From NCBI RefSeq assembly GCF_001748385.1, contig NZ_BCLI01000001.1:351177-415176 (forward strand): a stretch of 64,000 bases of DNA, read 5' to 3'. The notes under the pieces are model-generated. The model saw nothing but the letters and a program-made list of their open reading frames with translations, searched no databases and was not told the origin of the DNA. This document shows, one piece after another, positions 16,887 to 25,842 of the stretch. A program made the translations under genes and the position numbers. Numbering within the stretch: position 1 is the stretch's first letter; each line of letters opens with the position of its first letter. The DNA comes from Vulcanisaeta thermophila (GTDB lineage: Archaea > Thermoproteota > Thermoprotei > Thermoproteales > Thermocladiaceae).

Positions 16887-18242
16887 ATGACCTCCGTAAT
16901 CGAGAAACTGGGTATTGAGCACATACCCAGTGAGGCGAGGCACGGTAAAACACTGTACCAATTCACCCTGTGGTTTGCTGGGAACCTGACCGTGGCTGAT
17001 TACGCGCTGGGCCCCATACTTTACACCCTGGGTTTGCCAATACCGTGGTTGGTACTTGCCCTAGTGCTTGGTAATGTACTTGGGGGTTTGCTTGTGGGTT
17101 TACTGGCAGCCATGGGGCCAGTCTTTGGTTACCCCCAGATAATCATATCCAGGGCTGCCTATGGCAAAAGGGGCAACCTACCCTTCGCAGTGGCCAATTG
17201 GGTTAGTACCCTGGGTTGGTTCTCCGTTAATGCCATCATTGGCGGCTTCATTATTAATTACGTGGTGCCCCAAATACCACTGCCCGCTGCGATCCTAATA
17301 ACCGTGGCCACCCAATTCATAATAGCCCTCTTTGGTTACGACTTCATACACAGGACCGAGTACGTACTCTCCGCGGTGCTTGGTGTGTTATTCGCGGTAT
17401 CGCTATACCTATCCCTAACCACACCCCACCTACTGGCCAATTACCTAAAGACCGCTAGCTTCAACGCATTCAACTTCGCCATAGCCCTGGCAACCATATT
17501 CAGTTACATAATGTCCTGGGGACCCTACGCCAGTGACTACTCGAGGTACCTGCCCGAGAATGCGAGTAGGGGTAAGATAATACTTTACGCAACGCTGGGT
17601 GGGGCGCTGGCGAGCCTGTGGAGCGAGGTTGTGGGTTTCGCCGTTACGGCCGCCACAAACAACACCAGTGGCTTGCCCACGGTGCTTGTGCAGTTCATGG
17701 GTAGGTACGGCATTGCCTACGCCGTGATTGCCGTTGCGGCATTATTCCTGGGCGCCCTGGCCGCCAACGTGTTGAACATATACACGAACTCGTTATCTGC
17801 CCTGGCGGTTTACGGTAGGGCGAGGAGGTGGCAGACCCTGGTGGCTGGTGCCGTGGTTGGTTCCGTAATGGCTGTGCTGGGTGGTATGAACTTCATAGGC
17901 TATTACGAGGGCTTCCTCCTATTCCTAGACTACTGGATAACGCCGTGGATAGGCATACTCATTGTTATGTTTTATGTCGGTAGGGTGAGGGATTGGAGGT
18001 TGGTGGAGAATGGGCCCTCGGTGGTTTGGAGGGCCTTGGCAGCCTACCTAATCGGCCTCCTGGCCTCGGCACCATTCATGAACCTAGACGCAGCCACTGG
18101 AGGGCTTATCCCCTACGTGGGCCCAATCTCACAATTAATGGGTAGTGCCGACATTAGCTACTTCATATCATTCATAGTGGCCTCACTAGCCTACTTACTC
18201 CTGATTAGGGTTCCCGTTAGGGTTTCGTTTTACATATATTAA
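16887..18242 (+). CDS. NCS1-family nucleobase/cation symporter (cytosine, purine, allantoin or hydantoin type)
   Basis: A 451-residue, twelve-helix protein. After a short cytoplasmic N-terminus (IEHIPSEARHGKTLYQF) come the NCS1 hallmarks: FAGNLTVADYALG in helix 1, the GYPQIIISRAAYG segment, and MSWGPYASDYSRYLP in the middle, which match the substrate and sodium site regions of Mhp1 and CodB. It imports nucleobases or related nitrogen compounds with Na+ or H+. The neighbouring APC permease suggests a nitrogen-compound uptake theme, but no catabolic enzymes are linked. Confidence 0.8.
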   Translation: MTSVIEKLGIEHIPSEARHGKTLYQFTLWFAGNLTVADYALGPILYTLGLPIPWLVLALVLGNVLGGLLVGLLAAMGPVFGYPQIIISRAAYGKRGNLPFAVANWVSTLGWFSVNAIIGGFIINYVVPQIPLPAAILITVATQFIIALFGYDFIHRTEYVLSAVLGVLFAVSLYLSLTTPHLLANYLKTASFNAFNFAIALATIFSYIMSWGPYASDYSRYLPENASRGKIILYATLGGALASLWSEVVGFAVTAATNNTSGLPTVLVQFMGRYGIAYAVIAVAALFLGALAANVLNIYTNSLSALAVYGRARRWQTLVAGAVVGSVMAVLGGMNFIGYYEGFLLFLDYWITPWIGILIVMFYVGRVRDWRLVENGPSVVWRALAAYLIGLLASAPFMNLDAATGGLIPYVGPISQLMGSADISYFISFIVASLAYLLLIRVPVRVSFYIY

Positions 18243-18307
18243 AAAACTAAGCACTAATCATAATAAATAGCGCGCAACCTTTAAATAGCACTCCGTAGTA
18301 CATTATC

Positions 18308-18347
18308 TTGAACCCAGTACAAAAGGGCCCGCTTAAGGCGGGTTCAA
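18308..18347. other. Pair of mutually exclusive inverted repeats upstream of the TldD gene
   Basis: TTGAACCC (18308-18315) is the exact reverse complement of GGGTTCAA (18340-18347). Inside, CCCGC (18328-18332) pairs with GCGGG (18338-18342). The two stems share the GGG at 18340-18342, so both cannot form at once. The element lies in the 183-base gap between two same-strand genes and could be a terminator of the permease gene, a protein site or an RNA switch. Confidence 0.35.
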
Positions 18348-18425
18348 AACAAAACCACTTTCCCCTTTTTCCTCCCCCAGCAAAACCGAAATACTTTATT
18401 ACCAAACACAACACCAAATAATACA

Positions 18426-19862
18426 ATGCCAGTGAGCATACCCGAGGACCAGGTCCTAAAGGCACTGGATGAGGCCCTCAGGGGTGGTGCTGAGTACGTC
18501 GAGGTTAGGTTTCAGGTGGATGAGATTAGGAGTGTGAGTGTTAGGAATGGGGAGCTTCAGTTCGTTTCTTCGGTATCCTACGGTGGTGTGTCCATTAGGT
18601 CCCTGGTAAACGGCATGTTCGGCTTCTCAGCAACCAACAACCTGGATTGGGACTCCATAAGGGATGCCGTGACTAACTCCATTAGGTCCGCAAGGGCTTT
18701 GAGTAGGTTGAGGAGGAGGCGCGTGGTCCTTAGTCAGGAGAGGCCTGCGAGGATTACCTACGAAGTGCCCCAGAGGAGGAGGCTTGAGGATCTAGGTAGT
18801 GATTACCTGGTGAAGTACCTGGTGGATATTGACGGCATCATGAGGACCGAGCCCAGGATAAAGGTGAGGAACCTATCAATCAACGTGAGGATAACCCACA
18901 AGTTCATTGTGAATAGTGAGGGCGCCCGCGTCATTAGTACCGTACCCAGGATCAGCTTCTTCGGCGTGTTAATAGCCCATGACCCAGAGAGGGGTAGTGC
19001 CCAGAGGAATATTGAGTGGGGTGGTTCAGGGGGCTTTGAGGTGATGGATGGGCTTGAGAATGAGGTTAAGCGTGAGGTGGAGGTGATTGGTAAGGTTCTT
19101 GATGAGGCCAGGCCACTGCCCCATGATGATGTGATGGACGTGGTGCTGGGCCCCGAGTTGGCCGGCATTATGGTTCACGAGTCCGTGGGCCACCCATTCG
19201 AGTTGGATAGGATAATGGGTCGTGAGGGTGCAGAAGCCGGTGAGTCATACCTAAGGGTTGAGGATCTTGGGAGGTTCAGGCTTGGTAGTGACCAGGTCAC
19301 GATAATCGACGACCCCACAATACCTGGTAGCTACGGATTCTACCTGGTGGATGAGGAGGGGGTTACGGCAAGGCCCAGGTACCTGGTCAGAAATGGCGTC
19401 GTCAATGAATTACTCACCAATAGGGAGTACGCAGGTTACCTGGGCATTAGGAGCACCGCTGCTGCGAGGTCCAGCGAGTTTGATAAGGAGCCCATACCCC
19501 GCATGGCCAATACTTACCTGGCACCTGGGGATTGGAAGCCTGAGGAGATTATTAGGGATACCAGGAGGGGTTTGTACATTGTCTCCTACACCGAGTGGAA
19601 CATTGATGATAGGCGTTGGTTTGGTAGGTACGGAGGCTTTGAGGCCTACCTCATAGAGAATGGTGAGTTAAAGGGTATGGTTAGGAACCCATTCATAGAG
19701 GTTAACACGGGATACCTATGGAGCCACGTGGATGCTGTGGCCAACGACCTGAGGTTCTTCATTGGCACGTGCGGGAAGGGTAACCCAATGCAGGGCGTGC
19801 CCGTGTTCCTTGGTGGGCCCACGTTTAGGGTTAGGAGCGTCAGGGTTTTGAAGTCCGTTTAA
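18426..19862 (+). CDS. tldD: TldD-family zinc metalloprotease subunit
   Basis: A 478-residue protein of the TldD/PmbA family. The metal-binding motif HESVGH (HExxxH, H251-H256) is present, which separates TldD from its inactive partner TldE. In bacteria TldD and TldE form a dimer that cleaves unfolded peptides threaded into its tunnel, for example in microcin B17 maturation and CcdA breakdown; the archaeal substrate is unknown. The partner gene faces it on the other strand, with only two bases between the two stop codons. An AT-rich stretch and hairpin element lie upstream. Confidence 0.85.
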   Translation: MPVSIPEDQVLKALDEALRGGAEYVEVRFQVDEIRSVSVRNGELQFVSSVSYGGVSIRSLVNGMFGFSATNNLDWDSIRDAVTNSIRSARALSRLRRRRVVLSQERPARITYEVPQRRRLEDLGSDYLVKYLVDIDGIMRTEPRIKVRNLSINVRITHKFIVNSEGARVISTVPRISFFGVLIAHDPERGSAQRNIEWGGSGGFEVMDGLENEVKREVEVIGKVLDEARPLPHDDVMDVVLGPELAGIMVHESVGHPFELDRIMGREGAEAGESYLRVEDLGRFRLGSDQVTIIDDPTIPGSYGFYLVDEEGVTARPRYLVRNGVVNELLTNREYAGYLGIRSTAAARSSEFDKEPIPRMANTYLAPGDWKPEEIIRDTRRGLYIVSYTEWNIDDRRWFGRYGGFEAYLIENGELKGMVRNPFIEVNTGYLWSHVDAVANDLRFFIGTCGKGNPMQGVPVFLGGPTFRVRSVRVLKSV

Positions 19863-19864
19863 CG

Positions 19865-21256
19865 TCACTCCGGGCCTTTAGTTAGTCCCAGGTTCTCTAT
19901 TAATACGTAGGGTGCCGTTGACGGTACATCCATATCCCACCAATAAACCTGCCAAGCCCTTTTGCTGGAATCCACGTAACCACTCAATAATGTCCTGAAG
20001 GTGTCCGCAATCCTAACGCCCCTCAGCCTAGCCGTGGGCCTTCCACCCCTCACCAGGAGCACCTGGTCCCTGGCCACGGTTGAGAATAAGCCATCCCTAA
20101 TATTCTGGAACCTAGTGTACCAATTATTACTGATGAAGACGCCATTATCCAACTCGCCTAGGAGCCCGTCCAAGTCACTGGGCATGCTGCCAGGGTTTAT
20201 GAGCACATGCCTTGGTCCAGGGCGGACAACACCCCCAAGGTCCGTAGCATTTCCCGTGGTCTCCGTGCCGAACTTAGCCGCTGTCCTATTATTATGAAGC
20301 AGTGCCTTGAGTACGCCCCTGCTTATGATTTCCAGGTTCCTCGTGGGGTTACCCTCGTAGTCGAAGGATTCCGAGTTTAGGGCGGTGCCCTCGTGGGATA
20401 GGTCGCTTATGCTTAGGTTACCACTGGCCACCTGCTTACCCAGGTCCTCCCTGGATATCCCCGACATACCCACCAACACCGAGTGTGCGTTAAACCACAG
20501 GGAAACCACCAAGCCATATAGGTGGCCGGACACCAGGGGCCCAAGGAGCACCTTGTACCTACCAGGTTCAATGTCCTCAACAGGCAGCCCCTTACCGAGA
20601 CTGGCCAAACGACCCGCCTCGCGCCCAGCATCCTCAGCCCTGAACCCATCTAGGTCCCTGGACACCGCGGTAGATGTAGCCGTGGAGTCCCCAGCAAACG
20701 CCCTTATGGTAAGCGTCACGAATGAGTACTTACCCTCAAGTTCAAGCCCCGTGTGGTCCAGGTAGTACCTGCTCAGGACTCCGTAGGTCAGGGCCCCGGC
20801 ATTCCTCTCGGCGCCCTCGCTAATTGATGCCTGTATTGCGTTGTTTAGTTTGTCAATTAGTGGGTCCAGGGCATCCTCAATCCTCTTATCATAGGAGCCG
20901 GGAAGCTCCATTGTGGGTTTGCCCACGTGGGTTATGGGTGTGAAAAGTGGGTCCTCGGGCGTTACGTTTAACTGCTTAATGGCCTCACCAACCCTATTAA
21001 CCACCTCGCTGGGGTTTGTGGAGGTTATTGATGTGGTTATGAACCTACGACCCCTGGACAGGTACACATCAACGGTGTACTGAACCCAATTATTCACTAT
21101 CGTTGGCTCATTATTCGCAAACCTAATCATGTGCCAATCAACCCTATTAACCACAACCACAACCTCATCCACCAAGCCCCTCGACGAATTAATCACAGGC
21201 CTTGCAAGTTCATGAAGCTCCATCAAATACGCATTAGCATGGGGATTAATAAGCAA
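19865..21256 (-). CDS. tldE: TldE/PmbA-family subunit, partner of TldD
   Basis: A 463-residue TldE-like protein. It shares the overall fold and the segments LGPLVSGHLYGLVVSLWF and the C-terminal FRTLLSGYVD region of the family, but has no HExxxH, as expected for the non-catalytic half of the TldD/TldE heterodimer. The gene is convergent with tldD and its start is only about 46-58 bases from that of the divergent DUF89 gene, so the two share a short promoter region. The pairing with TldD is an established pattern; a joint peptide-processing role is inferred. Confidence 0.8.
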   Translation of the reverse strand: MLINPHANAYLMELHELARPVINSSRGLVDEVVVVVNRVDWHMIRFANNEPTIVNNWVQYTVDVYLSRGRRFITTSITSTNPSEVVNRVGEAIKQLNVTPEDPLFTPITHVGKPTMELPGSYDKRIEDALDPLIDKLNNAIQASISEGAERNAGALTYGVLSRYYLDHTGLELEGKYSFVTLTIRAFAGDSTATSTAVSRDLDGFRAEDAGREAGRLASLGKGLPVEDIEPGRYKVLLGPLVSGHLYGLVVSLWFNAHSVLVGMSGISREDLGKQVASGNLSISDLSHEGTALNSESFDYEGNPTRNLEIISRGVLKALLHNNRTAAKFGTETTGNATDLGGVVRPGPRHVLINPGSMPSDLDGLLGELDNGVFISNNWYTRFQNIRDGLFSTVARDQVLLVRGGRPTARLRGVRIADTFRTLLSGYVDSSKRAWQVYWWDMDVPSTAPYVLIENLGLTKGPE

Positions 21257-21302
21257 TTACCTAGCAAGGCCCAGGCCACCCCCAAGCATTAACGCGTAGC
21301 CT

Positions 21303-22214
21303 TTGCCAATCCCTGTGCAAAGGCCTTTAAACCCCAGGGCATGGAACCCCCTGTGGTTCATAAGCACACCAGACTGCATACTCTGCGCCCTGGAGTCCAG
21401 GTTCGACGAACTCCGTAAGCTGGGGGCCCCTGATGAACTTTACATTAACGTGGGCTCCAGGATAATGGAACTATCCAGAAGGGGCAGGGCTGTCATGTTC
21501 ATAGAATCCCACAACCACATAAGAATATCCCTAAACATAGACGACCTACACTCAACGGAGAAGCTGGAATTGGAGCGCGCGGGTAAGGAGCTGGCCAGGG
21601 AGTTACGGGCGGTCCTTGGCGATGATGTAATTAATTACGTAAAGGCCGCCGCGGCCGCGAACTCCGTGGACATTAGGATGAGGGGTTACGAATTCAACAC
21701 GGAAGACCTCAGGAGGGGCATACTCGAGGAACCAGCATGGATTGGGCTGGGCAGGGAGGATTTACTGGGCATGATCCAGGGCTCCAAATCCCTGGGCTAC
21801 CTAGTGGATAACTCCGGGGAATTCCAAATCGACAAACTACTCATTGAGAAACTAATGAACATGGGCATCAAGGTCAGCGTCTACGCAAAATCCACACCAT
21901 ACGAGGTCGACGTAACCCATAACCACGTGAGGAGTGAATTAGGGGGCAACGTGACCGTGAAGGCCATACCAGGCAACTACTCAGCCTTCTGGTACAGGGA
22001 GTTAAGGAATGAGCTGGGCGGTTACGACCTGGTCATATCTAAGGGGCTTGACAACCTGGAAACCTACGCGGAGGTCATGCCAGGACTGGACAACGTAATC
22101 TTCCTCTTTAGGGCTAAATGCCCAATAATAGCAAAACTACTAAACGTGGCCCATAACAAGCCCGTGATCATGAACACAAAACCCATAAACAAACTAAGGA
22201 AAGAACATAAATAA
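21303..22214 (+). CDS. DUF89-family damage-control metal-dependent phosphatase
   Basis: A protein of about 303 residues with the DUF89 landmarks in order: the CxxC pair TPDCILCAL near residue 20, AAAANSVDIR (about 114-123), LVDNSGEFQIDKLLIEKL (Asp-Asn metal site, about 162-179), the KSTPYEVDVTHN segment and DLVISKGLDNLETYAE. These enzymes remove phosphate from damaged sugar-phosphate metabolites in a Co/Ni/Mn-dependent reaction. The conserved GN of the first motif is replaced by AN. The frame opens with TTG at 21303; GTG at 21315 is a near alternative and no ATG fits. It diverges from the TldE gene. Confidence 0.75.
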   Translation: MPIPVQRPLNPRAWNPLWFISTPDCILCALESRFDELRKLGAPDELYINVGSRIMELSRRGRAVMFIESHNHIRISLNIDDLHSTEKLELERAGKELARELRAVLGDDVINYVKAAAAANSVDIRMRGYEFNTEDLRRGILEEPAWIGLGREDLLGMIQGSKSLGYLVDNSGEFQIDKLLIEKLMNMGIKVSVYAKSTPYEVDVTHNHVRSELGGNVTVKAIPGNYSAFWYRELRNELGGYDLVISKGLDNLETYAEVMPGLDNVIFLFRAKCPIIAKLLNVAHNKPVIMNTKPINKLRKEHK

Positions 22215-22269
22215 ATTACCAAGCCCTAAACTTTTTAAACAATTCTTATTACCACTATTAAGATTCGTT

Positions 22270-24039
22270 ATGAGCACTAATTCACTTAGAGAGATACTTA
22301 AGGGTGCCATATGCAGAGATCGAGATCACGCCCTAGCATTCTTCCTCTGGGCATTCCTGAAATACGAACCTGAACACCTCAGACAGAATGCAGAATGGTT
22401 CGGGCTTAATGAGAGAATGCTCAATGATGTTGAAACTACTGTAAAGAATACCCTTGAGCAATTAAGGTTAACTTATGACTTCAAAATTAGTGAAGAGATT
22501 ACGAGAGCTGCTGCAGATTGTCTTGAGAACTTTAGCTTAGAATTTGAGAAGATCACTAAGGAAAGAGTCAGTAAGCTCACGGATCTAGAGAGGAGGGTAT
22601 TAAGGCATGCATCGCTCTGGATGCGCAACATGAAAACAACCCACTATTTATTTAATGATGATAAAAAGGTCTTTATAGCTGAATCAATAGATACTAATGA
22701 GCTTGTTGACTCATTATGTGTTGTCCTTAAAGCTGATTATTCTCAAATTTACGGCTTGGTGTACAGGATACTTGCACAGACAGGCCTTGCCTTTGCATAT
22801 ATTAGCGGTTCAAGTAGACATACTTACTACAGCATCATCATTCCGAGATATGCATTAAGCATAATCGAGGAGCTGGCAGTCGAGGCTGAGAAAGAACTTC
22901 AAAACGTTACCGAGAGACTACATAACTTAAACTCAATGCAATTAGCCGCTATTGCAGGTGGTTTCTTTGAGGCTGACAATACCTTTTACAATGTCTATGG
23001 AATTTCTCACTTTGAGTATTTACAGTCGTTAAATATTGAAGGTGTCTGCTATAAGGGGTATGTTAATTACTCACTGAAGGGCTTAATTACTAATTTCCTT
23101 ATAGAGATGGTTAATGAACGCTGTCAACGTCTATACAACCGCCTCTATAAGGTATTGAAGGATCAGGGTTATGAACTCGATATCGTAGACAAAGCTGATA
23201 ATAAACACCTTTACTGCAGAATTAAGGCAGTTAAACCAGGCCAGCACGCTGTAATTATCTATATCGAACCATTCGCATACAAACTCCCATTTCTTTATGA
23301 GAAGAGCGTATTAGTATTTGAGGGTCCCATAGCTAAGCCGGAGGAATTTAAGAACGTTGTGGTTGTAGGGATGAGTGAGGGCTTCGGTGGTGTAAAGGTG
23401 GTGGTTGATAATGCAGGTACTAGTTGGAGTAAAGATATGGTTGAGGCCTTTAATAGGCTATCATTACAACCAATGCCTTCGGAGCCTTCAGTTCAGGCAA
23501 AGCCTGCGGAGGAGCTTTCTTGGGAGGACTTGGAGGAGGCTGTTGTTGATGTGCTAGAGCGATTGGGTTTCAGGGGTATCTTTGGAAGGAGACCTGATAG
23601 GGATGTTAAGTTAGATGCTAGGGGTGGAGGTAAGATTGAGGTGGATGTTTGGGGCTGGAAGCAGGTTGGTTCAACTAGATTGAATATTTATGTTTCGTGT
23701 AAGAATTGGAATAGAGATGTTGATAGGAGTGTTGTAGATGAGGAGTTTGGGAGGACTTTACAATTGAATGAGATACCCCAGATCAAGGTCATAGTGGCTA
23801 AGAGATTCACAGACACTGCTAAGAAGGTTGCTCAGGCAGATGGTTTCATAGTTATAGAGTTGGGTGATGTATCAACGGTTGATGAAGCCCGTAACCTCAT
23901 ATACAAGCAATTAAGGGACTTCTTCACTGGAATAGCACCACCAGATCTCCAGAGACTAGCTAATGAGGTTAAGCAAATAACTGATAAACTGAGATCCATT
24001 GCTGACGAGATGGAGAAGCTGTCGGCATATTACAGTTAA
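22270..24039 (+). CDS. Large protein with C-terminal restriction-endonuclease-like (Mrr/PD-(D/E)XK) domain
   Basis: A 589-residue protein. About 400 N-terminal residues are mainly helical and have no motif I know. From about 415 a typical restriction-like module follows: LEEAVVDVLERLGF (first helix), KIEVDVWGW (E457, D459), then YVSCKNW with K478, and IPQIKVIVAKRFTDTAKKVA for the later strands. The usual E-x-K is S476-C-K here, so the catalytic acid is changed or supplied by another residue. A coiled coil (about 555-585) closes the protein. A defence or DNA-repair role is likely. The gene is single, with an AT-rich promoter before it; it lies just upstream of a run of broken genes. Confidence 0.6.
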   Translation: MSTNSLREILKGAICRDRDHALAFFLWAFLKYEPEHLRQNAEWFGLNERMLNDVETTVKNTLEQLRLTYDFKISEEITRAAADCLENFSLEFEKITKERVSKLTDLERRVLRHASLWMRNMKTTHYLFNDDKKVFIAESIDTNELVDSLCVVLKADYSQIYGLVYRILAQTGLAFAYISGSSRHTYYSIIIPRYALSIIEELAVEAEKELQNVTERLHNLNSMQLAAIAGGFFEADNTFYNVYGISHFEYLQSLNIEGVCYKGYVNYSLKGLITNFLIEMVNERCQRLYNRLYKVLKDQGYELDIVDKADNKHLYCRIKAVKPGQHAVIIYIEPFAYKLPFLYEKSVLVFEGPIAKPEEFKNVVVVGMSEGFGGVKVVVDNAGTSWSKDMVEAFNRLSLQPMPSEPSVQAKPAEELSWEDLEEAVVDVLERLGFRGIFGRRPDRDVKLDARGGGKIEVDVWGWKQVGSTRLNIYVSCKNWNRDVDRSVVDEEFGRTLQLNEIPQIKVIVAKRFTDTAKKVAQADGFIVIELGDVSTVDEARNLIYKQLRDFFTGIAPPDLQRLANEVKQITDKLRSIADEMEKLSAYYS

Positions 24040-24412
24040 TACTATTCCACTTCGCCCGTGCTGTGGTGTCTACATTAACTATTAACCTCTGGGTTAAGAA
24101 AATTAGACGAATTATGAGTAAACTTTCTAATTCAGTTCTTCTAGAGCTATTATCAAATTATGTGATTATGAAGTTACTAATGATGTATGTCTCATGTTCT
24201 GTGTGTTTGTGGCCACTATAGAGATCGTGAGAGCTCATGTGTTGAACTTTTTATAAGATAATAAGAGGAATGTGGAAGTAGGTAAAGAGATGGTGGTTGG
24301 GTTTGATGGTTTCTGAGTTTGGTATTGTGGGTTGGGCATGCTTTTGTGTTTATGTGCATTTTTTGCTATTATTGTTATGTCTTTAAAGTATGCCCCTGAT
24401 GTGGTTAGTCCG
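24040..24412. other. Intergenic stretch without a recognisable gene
   Basis: I see no coding frame, RNA gene or repeat here. The first half is AT-rich with TTTTTATAAGATAATAAG near 24249-24266, which could be a TATA element; the second half is strongly G/T-rich on the plus strand like the transporter gene that follows. Confidence 0.5.
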
Positions 24413-24459
24413 ATGGATAGGAGTACGTATATTGCGGTGTTGGCTGGGATGGTGGTTTT

Positions 24460-25617
24460 GTGGATGGTTTTGCATTATTACTGGGTGGTGTGGCTTTGTT
24501 ATCATTGAGTCATTATTTTAGGTTAACCCCTGAGGTTGAGGGGTTGATAGTATCAATGCCGTTTATAGGTTCTGTGGTGGGTTCGTTGATCTTTGGTTGG
24601 TTGGCTGATGTGCTGGGTAGGAGGGCTGTGTTCCTGAACGTCCTGCTCTTCTTCGTCCTGGGTTCCATTATCAGTGCCGTGGCTTATGATACGTTGCTCA
24701 TAATCATTGGTAGGTTACTGGTAGGTATTGGGATAGGAGGTGACATACCATCTGGCGCCAGTTTGGTGGCTGAGCTCTCTGACAGGGGTAGTAGGGGTAG
24801 GTTGATTTCCATACAGAGCATGTTGTGGGGTCTTGGTGGTTTTGCGGCCGCACTGGTTGCAATACCCCTGCTGAGGCTAATGGGTCCTGTGGCGTGGAGG
24901 TTGTTGTTTGGGTTGGGCGCTGTGCCCGCCTTAATAGTGTTGGCCCTGAGGAGAGATATTGATGAGAGTTGGGTGTGGAGAATCAAGAGGAGGGGTGGTG
25001 GTGTTAAGTTAGGTAATCGCAGTAGGTACACGTTGGTCCTAGCCTTCACCGCGGCATCATTATTTGTATGGACATTTATCCTGGCCATATTCGCCAATTA
25101 CACACCCACCATATTAGTTGATACAATGAGGCTTAGTGGGGCTATGGCACTACTCATAAGTGGGCTTCAGTGGGTTGGCTTTGTGGTTGGTGGATTAATC
25201 GTATTCAAGTGCTGCGACAGGTTTGGTAGGAGGGTGCTCGTGATACCCGCGACTATTTTCGCAACAGCACTGCTCTACCTATCGGTAATGATGACGAGGG
25301 ATTCACCAGCACTATCGCTGCTCCTGATAACCCTATGGGTGCTTGGGGGGATCGGCTACATTGTGAATAGTATATACTCGGCTGAACTATTCCCAACACT
25401 ACTCAGGGGTACATCTAATGGTGTGAGTTTCTCGGCGGGTAGGTTGGGTGGGTTTATAAGCACGCTCATATTACCATCACTACTATTGAATATTGGATTG
25501 AGCAGGGTATTCCTAATCCTTGCGGTCATGATGACGCCATTAGTTCTAATTTGTATAATCACCGCACCACGTAGTGAGAATAAGAGCCTAGAGGAGTTGG
25601 AAAGGAACTATCTCTAA
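24460..25617 (+). CDS. MFS transporter, first helix lost to a frameshift
   Basis: A 385-residue MFS carrier with about eleven helices, the loop-2 motif GWLADVLGRRA and its second-half echo KCCDRFGRRVL. The usable frame begins inside helix 1 with a GTG that reads MDGFALLLGG. Just upstream, in another frame, an ATG at 24413 encodes MDRSTYIAVLAGMVVL, exactly the missing start of that helix. A single base lost between about 24457 and 24463 (next to a T run) explains this. So the full gene is probably 24413-25617, frameshifted, and likely inactive unless the assembly is wrong. Substrate unknown. Confidence 0.65.
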   Translation: MDGFALLLGGVALLSLSHYFRLTPEVEGLIVSMPFIGSVVGSLIFGWLADVLGRRAVFLNVLLFFVLGSIISAVAYDTLLIIIGRLLVGIGIGGDIPSGASLVAELSDRGSRGRLISIQSMLWGLGGFAAALVAIPLLRLMGPVAWRLLFGLGAVPALIVLALRRDIDESWVWRIKRRGGGVKLGNRSRYTLVLAFTAASLFVWTFILAIFANYTPTILVDTMRLSGAMALLISGLQWVGFVVGGLIVFKCCDRFGRRVLVIPATIFATALLYLSVMMTRDSPALSLLLITLWVLGGIGYIVNSIYSAELFPTLLRGTSNGVSFSAGRLGGFISTLILPSLLLNIGLSRVFLILAVMMTPLVLICIITAPRSENKSLEELERNYL

Positions 25618-25842
25618 AAGCATTCATGTTGGGCAATAAATACAGCACTGGATGGCTTGTTTCGTGGCCTATCAATGTCCGTACTTACTAGGCCCTTAGT
25701 AATTGATTATTGGTATATATTCCCTGTTAACGTACCTACGCATACCAATGGCCCCGGGAATCACAGGTGAATGGCTTATCTCAGCCCTGGCGTAGCACCT
25801 GCTATGTTTCGGGGTATGATTAGGTTAAAGGTTTTTAAGTGA

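Noticed and set aside
21303-21314. TTG as the start of the DUF89 gene
   Set aside because: Not fully rejected: GTG at 21315 is equally possible and lacks only four residues; no ATG in frame decides the matter.
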